Shown: positions 1 to 7,170 of the stretch, one piece after another
Layout: each line of letters begins with the position of its first letter
Position numbering within the stretch: the stretch's first letter is position 1
Source: an archaeon
GTDB taxonomy: Archaea > Asgardarchaeota > Hermodarchaeia > Hermodarchaeales > Hermodarchaeaceae
Reading direction: 5' to 3'
Length of the DNA: 17,016 bases
Assembly (NCBI GenBank): GCA_016550425.1
Contig: JABXGS010000252.1
Location: forward strand, 1 to 17,016
The notes under the pieces: model-generated
Databases searched by the model: none
The model's input: the letters and a program-made list of their open reading frames with translations, nothing else
Told to the model about the DNA's origin: nothing
Program-made: the position numbers and the translations under genes

Positions 1-2
1 GT

Positions 3-623
3 GATGCGTGGTTGATTCGAACAGATGCCTCCGGAAATGAGCTCTGGAATCAAACCTACGGTGGGCCACAAGATGACTGGGGAGATTGGATGGTTGAAGC
101 TAGTGGTGGAGGATTCACCCTACTTTGCACAACAAGTAGCTTTGGTGCAGGAGGACAAGATAACTGGTTAATTCATACGGATGCTTCTGGGAACCATCTT
201 TGGAATCAAACCTACGGTTGGATTGGCAATGAAGTTTCTGCCTGTTTGATCGAGATCAGCGGTGGAGGCTATGCCTTTACATCAATTACGCGCAGTTTCG
301 AGCCATATGGTGATGCCTGGTTTGTGCGAACTGACGCACTTGGTAGTCACCTGTGGAACCAGACCTTCAGTTACGCATATAACGATGTTCTTGCTGGTAT
401 CGCTGAGCTGACTAATGGCGAATTTGCCTTAGCCGGATGGTCTACTAGCTTTGGCAGTGGTGAGCGAGATCTTTGGGTCGTACGCACCGATGCTTCAGGC
501 AATCTCTATTGGCATCATACCTACGGTGGTTCACAACCCGATTTTGGTTTAATAATTCTTGAAGTATCTGGTGGCGGGTTTATTGTTGCAGGTGAAACCG
601 CAAGTTATGGCGGTGGTCTTGAG
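3..623 (+). repeat. Four tandem 51-52-residue coding repeats (propeller blades)
   Basis: Repeat units start at 3, 159, 312 and 468, each opening with D-x-W and containing the R/H-T-D-A-x-G core followed by an aromatic-T-[YF] turn and a later G-G-G-[FY] strand. A fifth unit starts at 624 with D-F-W but runs directly into the first Ig-like domain. The units are alike at protein level but well diverged at DNA level, so this is an old internal duplication. The array certainly continues left of the window. Confidence 0.8.
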
Positions 624-1553
624 GATTTCTGGTTGCTTCGTCTGCCGGATCCCGATATTTGGTGGGTTACTGAACCAAGTAACCGACTTCAAGAGTTCGG
701 ACCGGCTTTTAGCTACGATACAACGGCTTCGGCTTTCACTGGCATCGATGAATACTGGTTGAATGACACATCGACTTTCGCGATCGACGGAACAGGCTTA
801 ATCACCAATAGCACACCCTTAGCTGTGAACATCTATCGGCTGCAAGTATGGGCGAATGACACACTCAATAATCGCATCAACGCCAATATCACAATCACCA
901 TCGAAGCCGCCGCACCACCAGCTTGGGTACAAACACCAACGGATCAAACCCTTGAATTGGGACAGGATCTGAGCTATAATTTAGACGCCACGGATCGCTC
1001 TGGACTTGACACCTGGTGGATCAACGATACCACGACTTTTGCCATCGATACCTCGGGGCTTATCACGAACACTATTGTTCTCGCAGTAAATGTCTACGGA
1101 ATCCAAGTGTCAGTCAATGACACCTTGGGACACGTTCAAAGCGCAAGCTTCGCAGTCATAGTGGAAGACACGACTGACCCTGAAATTATCACAGATCAGG
1201 ACTATTGGGAATTTAACTATGGTGTACCGGTTGCTGGGGTCATAATCGAAGCCAGAGATCTTGACGGTATTGGTAGTTGGGAGCTTTCTGATGTAACTAA
1301 CTTCAGCTTCACCGTCGAATCCTCCACGAGTATTAGCATTACCAATTTGATTCATCTCCAATCGGGGACATACATACTATCCATCACAGCATTCGACCCT
1401 TCAGGCAACTCTGACACGCATCACATCATCATATACATTCTGCCAGCACCAACATTCATACCTGGCTTCCCCATCGCTGCAGTTGCTTTGGGACTCCTTC
1501 TCTGTATGGGTGTTATTCTTTTCGTTCGACGACAAAATCGACGAATTCACTAA
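3..1553 (+). CDS. Secreted surface protein, propeller-like repeats + Ig/cadherin-like domains + C-terminal anchor (5' partial)
   Basis: The reading frame is open to the left edge, so the N-terminus and signal peptide lie outside; the first in-frame TTG at 12 is inside a repeat and is not the start. Four repeats of 51-52 residues follow the pattern D-x-W-x-x-R-T-D-A-x-G-x-x-x-W-x-x-T-Y-G-G, and a fifth begins at 624. This spacing fits blades of a beta-propeller. Three Ig/cadherin-like domains follow (about 660-905, 906-1166, 1167-1440); the first two share the motif N-D-T-x-T-F-x-I-D and a G-L-I-T-N turn. The end is a PGF tripeptide, a hydrophobic helix (about 1455-1530) and a basic tail (RRQNRR), as in PGF-CTERM sorting signals. 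Probable role: cell-surface adhesion or ligand binding, anchored in the archaeal membrane. The ligand is unknown. A hairpin terminator starts 8 bases after the stop. Confidence 0.85.
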   Translation, partial: DAWLIRTDASGNELWNQTYGGPQDDWGDWMVEASGGGFTLLCTTSSFGAGGQDNWLIHTDASGNHLWNQTYGWIGNEVSACLIEISGGGYAFTSITRSFEPYGDAWFVRTDALGSHLWNQTFSYAYNDVLAGIAELTNGEFALAGWSTSFGSGERDLWVVRTDASGNLYWHHTYGGSQPDFGLIILEVSGGGFIVAGETASYGGGLEDFWLLRLPDPDIWWVTEPSNRLQEFGPAFSYDTTASAFTGIDEYWLNDTSTFAIDGTGLITNSTPLAVNIYRLQVWANDTLNNRINANITITIEAAAPPAWVQTPTDQTLELGQDLSYNLDATDRSGLDTWWINDTTTFAIDTSGLITNTIVLAVNVYGIQVSVNDTLGHVQSASFAVIVEDTTDPEIITDQDYWEFNYGVPVAGVIIEARDLDGIGSWELSDVTNFSFTVESSTSISITNLIHLQSGTYILSITAFDPSGNSDTHHIIIYILPAPTFIPGFPIAAVALGLLLCMGVILFVRRQNRRIH

Positions 1554-1561
1554 TTACTTCA

Positions 1562-1599
1562 AAGCGCGGTCTTCCCGCGCTTCTCCTTCTTTCTTTCCT
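1562..1599 (+). terminator. Hairpin terminator after the surface protein gene
   Basis: A perfect 8-bp GC-rich stem, AAGCGCGG (1562-1569) with CCGCGCTT (1575-1582), closes a 5-base loop and is followed on the + strand by a pyrimidine-rich tract (1583-1599). It begins 8 bases after the TAA at 1551-1553. The minus-strand gene ending at 1598 converges here, but its side of the hairpin lacks a T tract, so the element mainly serves the + gene. Confidence 0.7.
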
Positions 1600-2035
1600 A
1601 AGTTTGTGCGAACCTTCTCAGGGCTTGGATATTTGTTTCTACATCTTCAGTGAGTAGCAGAAATTGGTTGCTCAATTCGGGAAGAAATGCCAGTTTCTCT
1701 GAGGCCATTCGAAGATAGTTTCTCATATTCTGTTCGTTATCTAATAGCGTTGACACAATTACACTAATCGATTGTTCGGACGCGAGTTGGAGCTCGATAT
1801 TAAAGTCTTCGCGAATGAATCCATGAATTGGTTCAAGAATCATTTCAGTGACCAATTCGCGTCGAAAGCGCTGAAGACGTTTAACTAGTTTTGATTGCCG
1901 CTTTAACATCGATTGGAGGACTTCATGGAATTTTGATTCCACAGTCGCTTCCTGAGCCTGATGATAATAGGTTTTGGATTTTTCTGTTAATTCAATGGCA
2001 AAGGTGAGAATCGCACTGGTTGTCCCCAATTCCAT
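1598..2035 (-). CDS. Small all-helical protein, possibly degenerate ferritin-like
   Basis: This is a 145-residue protein predicted to be almost entirely helical, with no signal peptide or TM segment. The opening (A-I-L-T-F-A-I-E-L-T-E-K-S-K-T-Y-Y) resembles helix 1 of rubrerythrin/ferritin-like proteins, and the length fits a four-helix bundle. The E-x-x-H iron-ligand pattern expected in the second helix is absent (basic residues stand there instead), so iron binding is doubtful. The ATG at 2033-2035 has GGGAG four bases upstream and lies 24 bases after the dehydrogenase stop, so it is very probably the last gene of the TetR-MMSDH operon. Function is not established; it could be an accessory protein or simply an unrelated helical bundle. 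Confidence 0.75.
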   Translation of the reverse strand: MELGTTSAILTFAIELTEKSKTYYHQAQEATVESKFHEVLQSMLKRQSKLVKRLQRFRRELVTEMILEPIHGFIREDFNIELQLASEQSISVIVSTLLDNEQNMRNYLRMASEKLAFLPELSNQFLLLTEDVETNIQALRRFAQT

Positions 2036-2059
2036 AAGGCTCCCTCGTATTCTTCTTGG

Positions 2060-3514
2060 TTAGAACCATCGGATTATGACGACTTTATTTTCAGTGAAGA
2101 AGTTTACGGCATCTCGACCTTGTCCGTGTAGATCACCGAAGAAGGAATCTTTCATCCCTGAAAATGGAAATGAGGCAATTGGCGCTACGACACCAATATT
2201 GATGCCAATATTACCTGCTCGCACTCGGTATTGATACTCTCGAGCTGACTTGCCACTCGACGTGAAGATTGAGGAGGCATTTCCGTGAGGATTCTGATGG
2301 ATAATATCGATGGCTTCATCAAGATCCTTCACATGAATAATTGACATCACAGGCCCAAAGATTTCTTCCTTCGCAATTGTCATATCTGGTTTGACTTGAT
2401 CAAATATTGAAGGTCCGATGAAAAAGCCCTGCGGATATTCGGGCACCTTGGCTTTTCGTCCATCAAGAATAAGTTTCGCCCCTTCTTTGATTCCAATGTC
2501 AATGTATTTTTTAACGCGTTCCAATGCTGCTTCAGTGGCCACAGGACCCATTTGAATCCCTTCATTCAGCCCATTACCAACAACAAGGCGTTTAGTCGCT
2601 TCAAGAACAGCTTCTTTGAGCGATTCATAAACTTCTCCAACTGCGAGCAATACTGCACCACTAAGACATCGTTGGCCTGAGTTCCCGAAAAAGGATCCCA
2701 TGAGGTTGGGAACCGCTCTTTCAATATCAGCATCTGGCATCACTGTCAGAAAATTCTTGGCTCCTGCCTGAACCTGTGCGCGTTTTCCATGTTCCCCGCA
2801 TTTCTTGTATAGGAGTCGACCAATCTTGGTTGATCCCACAAACGACATCCCTATCGTATCTGGGCTTTCAATTAGGGTATTAACAACCTCTGGACCCCCA
2901 TGGACCAGGTTTAAAACGCCTTTTGGAAATCCAATCTCATCAATGAGCTCAAATTGCTTTGTCTGGCTGATGGGTTTGACCTCAGAGGGTTTGACAATAT
3001 AGGTATTCCCGCAGGCAATCGCATATGGCCAGAACCAGCTAGGCACCATCCCGGGAAAGTTAAAGGGTGCCACGCAGAAGAAGACGCCCATCGGTTGTTT
3101 AATGAGCACTTCATCAATCCCACTCGCGATATCTTCGAAATTGTAACCCATCTGTAAATGTGGAATTGCTGCGGCCGCCTCTACGTTCTCAATTGTTCGC
3201 CGAAACTCCCCTCGCGCCTCATCAAGGATTTTGCCATGTTCAATTGTGATGGTTTTAGATAGCTCTTCAAAATTCTCTTCTATTGCATCACGGAACTGGA
3301 ACAGGTACCGAATACGCGTTTGTGCTGGAGTGGATCTCCATCTCCAAAATGCTGCTTTGGCGGCTGCGATGGCTTCTTGGGTTTCTTCAGCAGTCGACAT
3401 AGGCACCTTTGCTAATAATTCACCATTTACTGGATTGATGACATCGCGGGTTTCCTTCGATTTGGATTCCTGCCAGCGACCATTTATGTAATTTTTCAGG
3501 GTTTCACCTTGCAT
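2060..3514 (-). CDS. mmsA: Methylmalonate-semialdehyde dehydrogenase (CoA-acylating)
   Basis: The 484 residues match the normal length of the NAD-dependent, CoA-acylating aldehyde dehydrogenases (EC 1.2.1.27/1.2.1.18), which convert methylmalonate or malonate semialdehyde to propionyl- or acetyl-CoA in valine and beta-alanine/inositol degradation. Visible family marks: FNFP at 151-154; the A-G-A-K-N segment at 250-254, where ordinary ALDHs carry E-L-G-G-K and their general-base Glu; catalytic Cys283 in GNSGQRC, whose neighbouring Arg is typical of MMSDH; EEIFGP at 383-388; and a C-terminal GDLHGQGRDAVNFFTENKVV block highly typical of MMSDH. The start ATG has AGGTG eight bases upstream. The cytosolic enzyme lies 53 bases downstream of the TetR gene and is likely repressed by it. 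Substrate range cannot be fixed from sequence. Confidence 0.92.
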   Translation of the reverse strand: MQGETLKNYINGRWQESKSKETRDVINPVNGELLAKVPMSTAEETQEAIAAAKAAFWRWRSTPAQTRIRYLFQFRDAIEENFEELSKTITIEHGKILDEARGEFRRTIENVEAAAAIPHLQMGYNFEDIASGIDEVLIKQPMGVFFCVAPFNFPGMVPSWFWPYAIACGNTYIVKPSEVKPISQTKQFELIDEIGFPKGVLNLVHGGPEVVNTLIESPDTIGMSFVGSTKIGRLLYKKCGEHGKRAQVQAGAKNFLTVMPDADIERAVPNLMGSFFGNSGQRCLSGAVLLAVGEVYESLKEAVLEATKRLVVGNGLNEGIQMGPVATEAALERVKKYIDIGIKEGAKLILDGRKAKVPEYPQGFFIGPSIFDQVKPDMTIAKEEIFGPVMSIIHVKDLDEAIDIIHQNPHGNASSIFTSSGKSAREYQYRVRAGNIGINIGVVAPIASFPFSGMKDSFFGDLHGQGRDAVNFFTENKVVIIRWF

Positions 3515-3567
3515 TTAGGGGACACCTTCTCAGAAACGCTAAAAGTATTAGAAAAGAATGTCAGCGG

Positions 3568-4218
3568 TTACTTATTATCTTTGTACTCGGTTGTACTCTG
3601 TTCGTTCGCCATCACACCGCGAAGTAGAATATTTGAAATCTCTGACCAAGCTTCTCCAGTTTCAGTACGGGCCATTCCAAACAACTCATAACCCTGTAAC
3701 CCATCCTGTAACGCAATCAATCCGAGGGCTAATGTATTTGTGTTTACTTCGCGTTGAATTACTCCTTTCTCTTTCTGATCCTCAAAGAAGTCAGTCAGAT
3801 ACTTGAAGGCTTCATCATACATGGATTGCAACGAATTCGCGAGGTCTTGATTCCTTGATGCTTCCGAGACAATTTCGAACATCAGACTTGGAGGCCAACT
3901 TGGCTCTGAAAAGAATAGTGGGGTACTCCAGAGTTTGTCATAGAATGTGTTGGAAGAAATATCCAAGAGGTTACCAGATTCAAGGAGCTCCGAAAGGGGT
4001 TCTTCCTGGATTTTCCGAAAGGGTATCTGTACCACTGCCTCAAACAACTCTTTCTTGCTCTTAAAATATTGGTACAGGGTGCCTTTACTAACACCAACTT
4101 CTTTTGCAATATCCGCCATCTTGGTTTTGTGATACCCTTTCTTAGCAAAGACCGTGATGGCTGCTTCAACGATTCGCTTCTTAGCACGAATCTTGTAGTC
4201 TTGTAAGACGCGTGGCAT
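3568..4218 (-). CDS. TetR/AcrR-family transcriptional regulator
   Basis: The N-terminal TetR helix-turn-helix is clear (about residues 14-60): R-I-V-E-A-A-x-x-V-F-A-K-K-G-Y, then D-I-A-K-E-V-G-V-S-K-G-T-L-Y-Q-Y-F-K-S-K-K-E-L-F. The rest is a helical ligand-binding and dimerisation domain with no recognisable ligand signature. I chose the ATG at 4216-4218 because GGTGAG lies 4-5 bases upstream; an in-frame GTG at 4225-4227 would add three residues but has no ribosome-binding site of its own. It heads the operon with the MMSDH and is divergent from two membrane methyltransferases. Tandem palindromes in the shared promoter are its likely binding sites, so autoregulation plus control of both arms is expected. 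By context the ligand may be an acyl-CoA or lipid-like molecule (inference). Confidence 0.92.
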   Translation of the reverse strand: MPRVLQDYKIRAKKRIVEAAITVFAKKGYHKTKMADIAKEVGVSKGTLYQYFKSKKELFEAVVQIPFRKIQEEPLSELLESGNLLDISSNTFYDKLWSTPLFFSEPSWPPSLMFEIVSEASRNQDLANSLQSMYDEAFKYLTDFFEDQKEKGVIQREVNTNTLALGLIALQDGLQGYELFGMARTETGEAWSEISNILLRGVMANEQSTTEYKDNK

Positions 4219-4255
4219 TTTACTCACCGATTAATTGTGCTAAAATGAATTCATC

Positions 4256-4265
4256 GTATATAAAA
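4256..4265 (-). promoter_or_regulatory. TATA box for the tetR-mmsA operon
   Basis: Read on the minus strand this is TTTTATATAC. A start site about 25-27 bases downstream would fall near 4234, giving a leader of about 15 bases that contains the GGTGAG ribosome-binding site before the ATG at 4218. The palindrome at 4269-4282 sits just upstream, over the expected BRE. Confidence 0.55.
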
Positions 4266-4268
4266 GTA

Positions 4269-4282
4269 ACTGACCAGTCAGT
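4269..4282. promoter_or_regulatory. TetR-type operator 1 (palindrome)
   Basis: ACTGAC-CA-GTCAGT is an inverted repeat with 6-bp arms and a 2-bp spacer, the size and symmetry common for TetR-family operators. It abuts the minus-strand TATA box, where a bound regulator would block TFB/TBP at the tetR-mmsA promoter. Confidence 0.6.
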
Positions 4283-4288
4283 CAATAA

Positions 4289-4302
4289 ACTGACCGAATA
4301 GT
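4289..4302. promoter_or_regulatory. TetR-type operator 2 (half-conserved copy)
   Basis: ACTGACCGAATAGT matches operator 1 at 10 of 14 positions; the left arm ACTGAC is intact and the right arm is degenerate. It starts exactly 20 bp after operator 1 (about two helical turns, same face) and runs into the + strand TATA box. Confidence 0.45.
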
Positions 4303-4308
4303 ATAAAG
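4301..4308 (+). promoter_or_regulatory. TATA box for the methyltransferase pair
   Basis: GTATAAAG on the + strand lies about 40 bases before the ATG at 4347. A start site near 4330 would leave a short leader containing AAGGTA (4335-4340) as ribosome-binding site. Operator 2 overlaps its upstream edge. Confidence 0.5.
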
Positions 4309-4346
4309 ACGAAGTTTACTCCTCCAGCTAATCTAAGGTAGTACTG

Positions 4347-4982
4347 ATGAATGGTGACTTCTTATTTCTCATTCTTTTTTTAGTCATCTTCATTACAGGT
4401 ATGATTATTCGTGGATACTTTGGCCGACGCTCCCCTGACCTCCAAAAATCTCGGCGCGAACGTTTGAGAACGGCTGTGGAACATGAAGGACGACTCAGTT
4501 TCGCATTGCTAATGCTGCAGATGGTCTTCATGCTCGTTGCAGTCGTTCTCTACATCTTTTTCACACCAACCTTTCCCTGGCTTAGCCTTCCTCTCCCAGA
4601 TTGGATACGCTGGATAGGAGTGATCATAGGTATCATCTCATTAGCGTTTCTTTGGTGGGTGCAAGCAATCTTAGATCGCGGCTTTTCACCATCATTGACT
4701 ATTCAGGATCAGCATGTTCTTGTCACCGATGGCCCGTATCGTCGGGTTCGGCATCCGATGTATACAGTACACATTTTCTATTTTCTATCCTGGTTTTTAG
4801 TTTCAGCAAATATCCTCTTCTTCTTCGTCTGGCTGTTGATGTTGTTTTACATTATTGCTCGAATCCCTAAAGAAGAAGAGATGCTCCTCTCCCAATTTGG
4901 TGAGGAATATCAGGATTATATTGCTCGAACAGGGCGTCTGCTACCACCTCTCACGAAGAAAGAGAAAACCAATTCAAAATAG
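4347..4982 (+). CDS. ICMT-family membrane methyltransferase, copy 1
   Basis: This 211-residue integral membrane protein belongs to the isoprenylcysteine carboxyl methyltransferase / phospholipid methyltransferase superfamily, which uses S-adenosylmethionine at the membrane face. The diagnostic block GPYRRVRHPMYT is at 129-140. The second block comprises the acidic KEEE segment (175-178), FGEEYQDY (184-191) and the terminal TGRLLPP. Predicted TM helices lie near 5-23, 52-72 and 88-105, with a helical hairpin near 142-170. The family's catalytic core is C-terminal and complete here. The ATG has AAGGTA six bases upstream. It is the first gene of a two-gene unit with a related enzyme 13 bases downstream. 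The substrate is not visible: prenylcysteine, phospholipid and other small hydrophobic acceptors are all possible. Confidence 0.85.
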   Translation: MNGDFLFLILFLVIFITGMIIRGYFGRRSPDLQKSRRERLRTAVEHEGRLSFALLMLQMVFMLVAVVLYIFFTPTFPWLSLPLPDWIRWIGVIIGIISLAFLWWVQAILDRGFSPSLTIQDQHVLVTDGPYRRVRHPMYTVHIFYFLSWFLVSANILFFFVWLLMLFYIIARIPKEEEMLLSQFGEEYQDYIARTGRLLPPLTKKEKTNSK

Positions 4983-4995
4983 ATGGGTTGTATAA

Positions 4996-5730
4996 ATGAT
5001 CGCTTCCTCAGACTCAGTTAACAAATATGGGATAAGTAGTATTATCCGTGAATTTGTCATTGTCCTTTTCATTGCAGTTCTACTCTGGATCTCCGCAGGA
5101 TTCCAGTTATGGCTGAATGCCTGGGTATACATCATCTTCCTGCTCTTCTTTTCAACCATCTTCATGATTGCTATGGCTTGGAAGAATCCAGAGCTACTAA
5201 ACATTCGGGGGGCACCTCGACGAGCCATACAACAAACGCAATTACCTCATTACGAAAAGTTCTTTCTTACTGTCTTTACGATTCTTCTCATCTTGATTCC
5301 TATTTTTGCTGGTCTCGATTATCGGGGGCTCTTCAATCTATGGCTTCCACTTCCCATTCAGGTTCCTGTCTGGCTTGTGGGCATTGGATTCGGACTCGTA
5401 ATCATGGGTGAGTTCCTATTTGGGTGGGCCATGATATCAAATCCCTTCTTTCATGGAATGATAGCGATTCAAACCGAACGAAGTCATCGCGTCATTTCAA
5501 AAGGGCCCTATCGGTTGGTACGACATCCCGGGTATCTCGGTCAAAGCCTCTATTATCTTGGGATGCCTCTGCTCCTAGCTTCTTGGTGGGCATTCTTCCT
5601 TGGAATTATCATGACCATCGCTTTCGTTTATCGGACAACGAAAGAAGATCGGGCTCTATTAGCTGGGCTCCCAGGCTACGGTGTATATGCTGAGAAAACC
5701 AGCAAGCGCCTTTTTCCAGGACTTTGGTAA
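4996..5730 (+). CDS. ICMT-family membrane methyltransferase, copy 2
   Basis: This 244-residue membrane protein is of the same superfamily as its upstream neighbour but another subgroup. It has the GPYRLVRHPGYLGQ block at 170-183 preceded by the subgroup pattern N-P-F-F...I-Q-T-E-R-S-H (149-164). The C-terminal part has TKEDRALL (215-222) and an ending in KRLFPGLW. Predicted TM helices lie near 18-36, 41-61, 88-106, 124-142 and a hairpin at 185-212. The two copies align mainly in the catalytic block, so they are ancient paralogues or separately recruited rather than a recent duplication. The start is 13 bases after the previous stop with only a weak ribosome-binding site (GGG at 4985-4987), suggesting translational coupling. 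Substrate unknown. Confidence 0.85.
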   Translation: MIASSDSVNKYGISSIIREFVIVLFIAVLLWISAGFQLWLNAWVYIIFLLFFSTIFMIAMAWKNPELLNIRGAPRRAIQQTQLPHYEKFFLTVFTILLILIPIFAGLDYRGLFNLWLPLPIQVPVWLVGIGFGLVIMGEFLFGWAMISNPFFHGMIAIQTERSHRVISKGPYRLVRHPGYLGQSLYYLGMPLLLASWWAFFLGIIMTIAFVYRTTKEDRALLAGLPGYGVYAEKTSKRLFPGLW

Positions 5731-5746
5731 CTCCTGGGTTCCTCGC

Positions 5747-5774
5747 TTTTTTAAGAGAACATAGGAAGAAAAAA
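5747..5774. terminator. Opposed T tracts between convergent genes
   Basis: A T6 run on the + strand (5747-5752), 17 bases after the methyltransferase stop, and an A6 run (5769-5774), which is T6 for the minus-strand gene ending at 5806, can terminate transcription from both sides. Archaeal RNA polymerase stops at T-rich stretches; no strong hairpin is seen. Confidence 0.45.
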
Positions 5775-5805
5775 CACCTGATGTAATTACTTTTACTGGA
5801 TATTT

Positions 5806-7161
5806 CTATAGAACCTCAACGATTTTCTGGATGACCTGCAATCCTGCTGCTTCTGCATCTCGTGCCTTCTTCAGATATTCTACTCCTTTCTTGCTTGTAT
5901 CGTTAATTCCGATTGGATTGTTGGTTAATTTGTCTTTGTCAAAGGGATAAAGTCTCGCGAACTCATGCAGTTGCTCTGCAACCTGTCCATAGAACTCAAC
6001 TGCTTTTTCCAAGTAGGGTTTGGCCTTACCCTTTAGACGGTCTTTGGCTTCTTGGAAAAATTTGTGTCCCATATCACGGCATTCCCACCATACCATTGCA
6101 TTATAAGCGTTCCCGAATTGCCCAGCTTTACCTTTCTCGATATTCTCAATCCAGGCATCAAAACCCGCTATTCCTGCCTGATACTTTGGACTCATAATCC
6201 ACTCCTTATCATTCGTGGCAATGCGTAAAACGGCTTGCAGCGCTTCCTTGACCTGGATCGTATCATCAACGGGTGACTTAACCCGTTTAACAGTGGTGAT
6301 GTCGATAAACATTTGTCCGATGTTCTTCCATGGTTTCGGACCTGCTCCTTCTTCTTGATAATAGCCCTTGAAATAATACCCTGAATCATCGACGCCGTAA
6401 ATGATATAGTAGTCGGGGATGTCACCTATTTGCCAGCCATAACAAGGACGACCTTCGGAAAGTGCTTTGGACACTAATTTCCAAGCCTTTTCTTTCTTCT
6501 TCGTGTACTCAGCTTCTGTACTTTGTTGAGGCCAGGCGAAAACGCCATCAAATTCGACACCAAGATTCTTGGTCCCGGTGAACAGTGGTATTGGTTTCCA
6601 TGCCGTGGGTCCACTTGGACAAATATCATCAACGGCTATGTTAATCATTAATCCATGGCCAGTTATTCCGTACAGCCAAGGCTGTGTTACATTGATCTCT
6701 AAAAATTCTAAACAGCCATGTAATGCTCCTAGATGGGAGACTGCATAATCTTTGAATTGTAACTTGTGTAGTTTAACCATATTTCGACCCAATCCTGATC
6801 GAGTTGTTGAGTAGCGTTCCATCATGTGCCGTCGTCCATTTGATAGACGTATCTGGGAGTCAACATAAGACTCCACGATGGCCTGTAGTAGTTCCTGACC
6901 ATCTTTTGTTACTTGGTATGATCCTCTTTCTAAGCGACGGATTAGTCCTCGGATAATCAGTTGTTGTAGATGGTTTGCAAGGGCAGTTCGACTAATTTGA
7001 GTTGCTTTGAGGAGTTGCACAAAAGTCTTTGTTGTATCCGTAAGCAGGCTGAGAATTTCTAATCGCTTTGGATGTGAAACGGCCTTGAGGGTCCGGGCTA
7101 GATCGTCTTTGGATTCTTGGACAGTTGCTCGGAGGTCTTCTATATTGATCGGCTCATCCAT
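5806..7161 (-). CDS. Winged-helix regulator fused to a BtrH/C39-like papain-fold domain
   Basis: From the ATG at 7159-7161 the protein has 451 residues. An ArsR-like winged helix occupies about residues 20-95 (S-H-P-K-R-L-E-I-L-S-L-L, recognition helix I-S-R-T-A-L-A-N-H-L-Q-Q-L, then wing R-G-S-Y-Q-V-T). A long C-terminal region follows whose opening (HLGALHGCLEFLEI, WLYGITGHGLMIN, CPSGPTAW) resembles BtrH_N/C39-like cysteine-peptidase folds, with the GC at 149-150 as the possible nucleophile. The position where a C39 His is expected reads PDYYIIYGVDD, so peptidase activity is not supported; ligand binding or sensing is more likely. The last 100 residues are helical. A frame extension to a GTG at 7287 overlaps the upstream gene and crosses the predicted promoter, so I reject it; GGTGG (7170-7174) precedes the chosen ATG by 8 bases. 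Confidence 0.8.
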   Translation of the reverse strand: MDEPINIEDLRATVQESKDDLARTLKAVSHPKRLEILSLLTDTTKTFVQLLKATQISRTALANHLQQLIIRGLIRRLERGSYQVTKDGQELLQAIVESYVDSQIRLSNGRRHMMERYSTTRSGLGRNMVKLHKLQFKDYAVSHLGALHGCLEFLEINVTQPWLYGITGHGLMINIAVDDICPSGPTAWKPIPLFTGTKNLGVEFDGVFAWPQQSTEAEYTKKKEKAWKLVSKALSEGRPCYGWQIGDIPDYYIIYGVDDSGYYFKGYYQEEGAGPKPWKNIGQMFIDITTVKRVKSPVDDTIQVKEALQAVLRIATNDKEWIMSPKYQAGIAGFDAWIENIEKGKAGQFGNAYNAMVWWECRDMGHKFFQEAKDRLKGKAKPYLEKAVEFYGQVAEQLHEFARLYPFDKDKLTNNPIGINDTSKKGVEYLKKARDAEAAGLQVIQKIVEVL

Positions 7162-7170
7162 CGGAACCGC

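Noticed and set aside
3..623. Repeats as a mobile or CRISPR-like array
   Set aside because: They are in frame, protein-level repeats with diverged DNA, not identical DNA repeats with spacers.
1110..1361. 83-codon minus-strand frame inside the surface protein gene
   Set aside because: It is a shadow of a repeat-rich, clearly coding + strand frame with no promoter or ribosome-binding site.
5806..7161. Active cysteine peptidase in the HTH fusion protein
   Set aside because: A Cys candidate exists, but the usual catalytic His position is Tyr, so only fold similarity is claimed.
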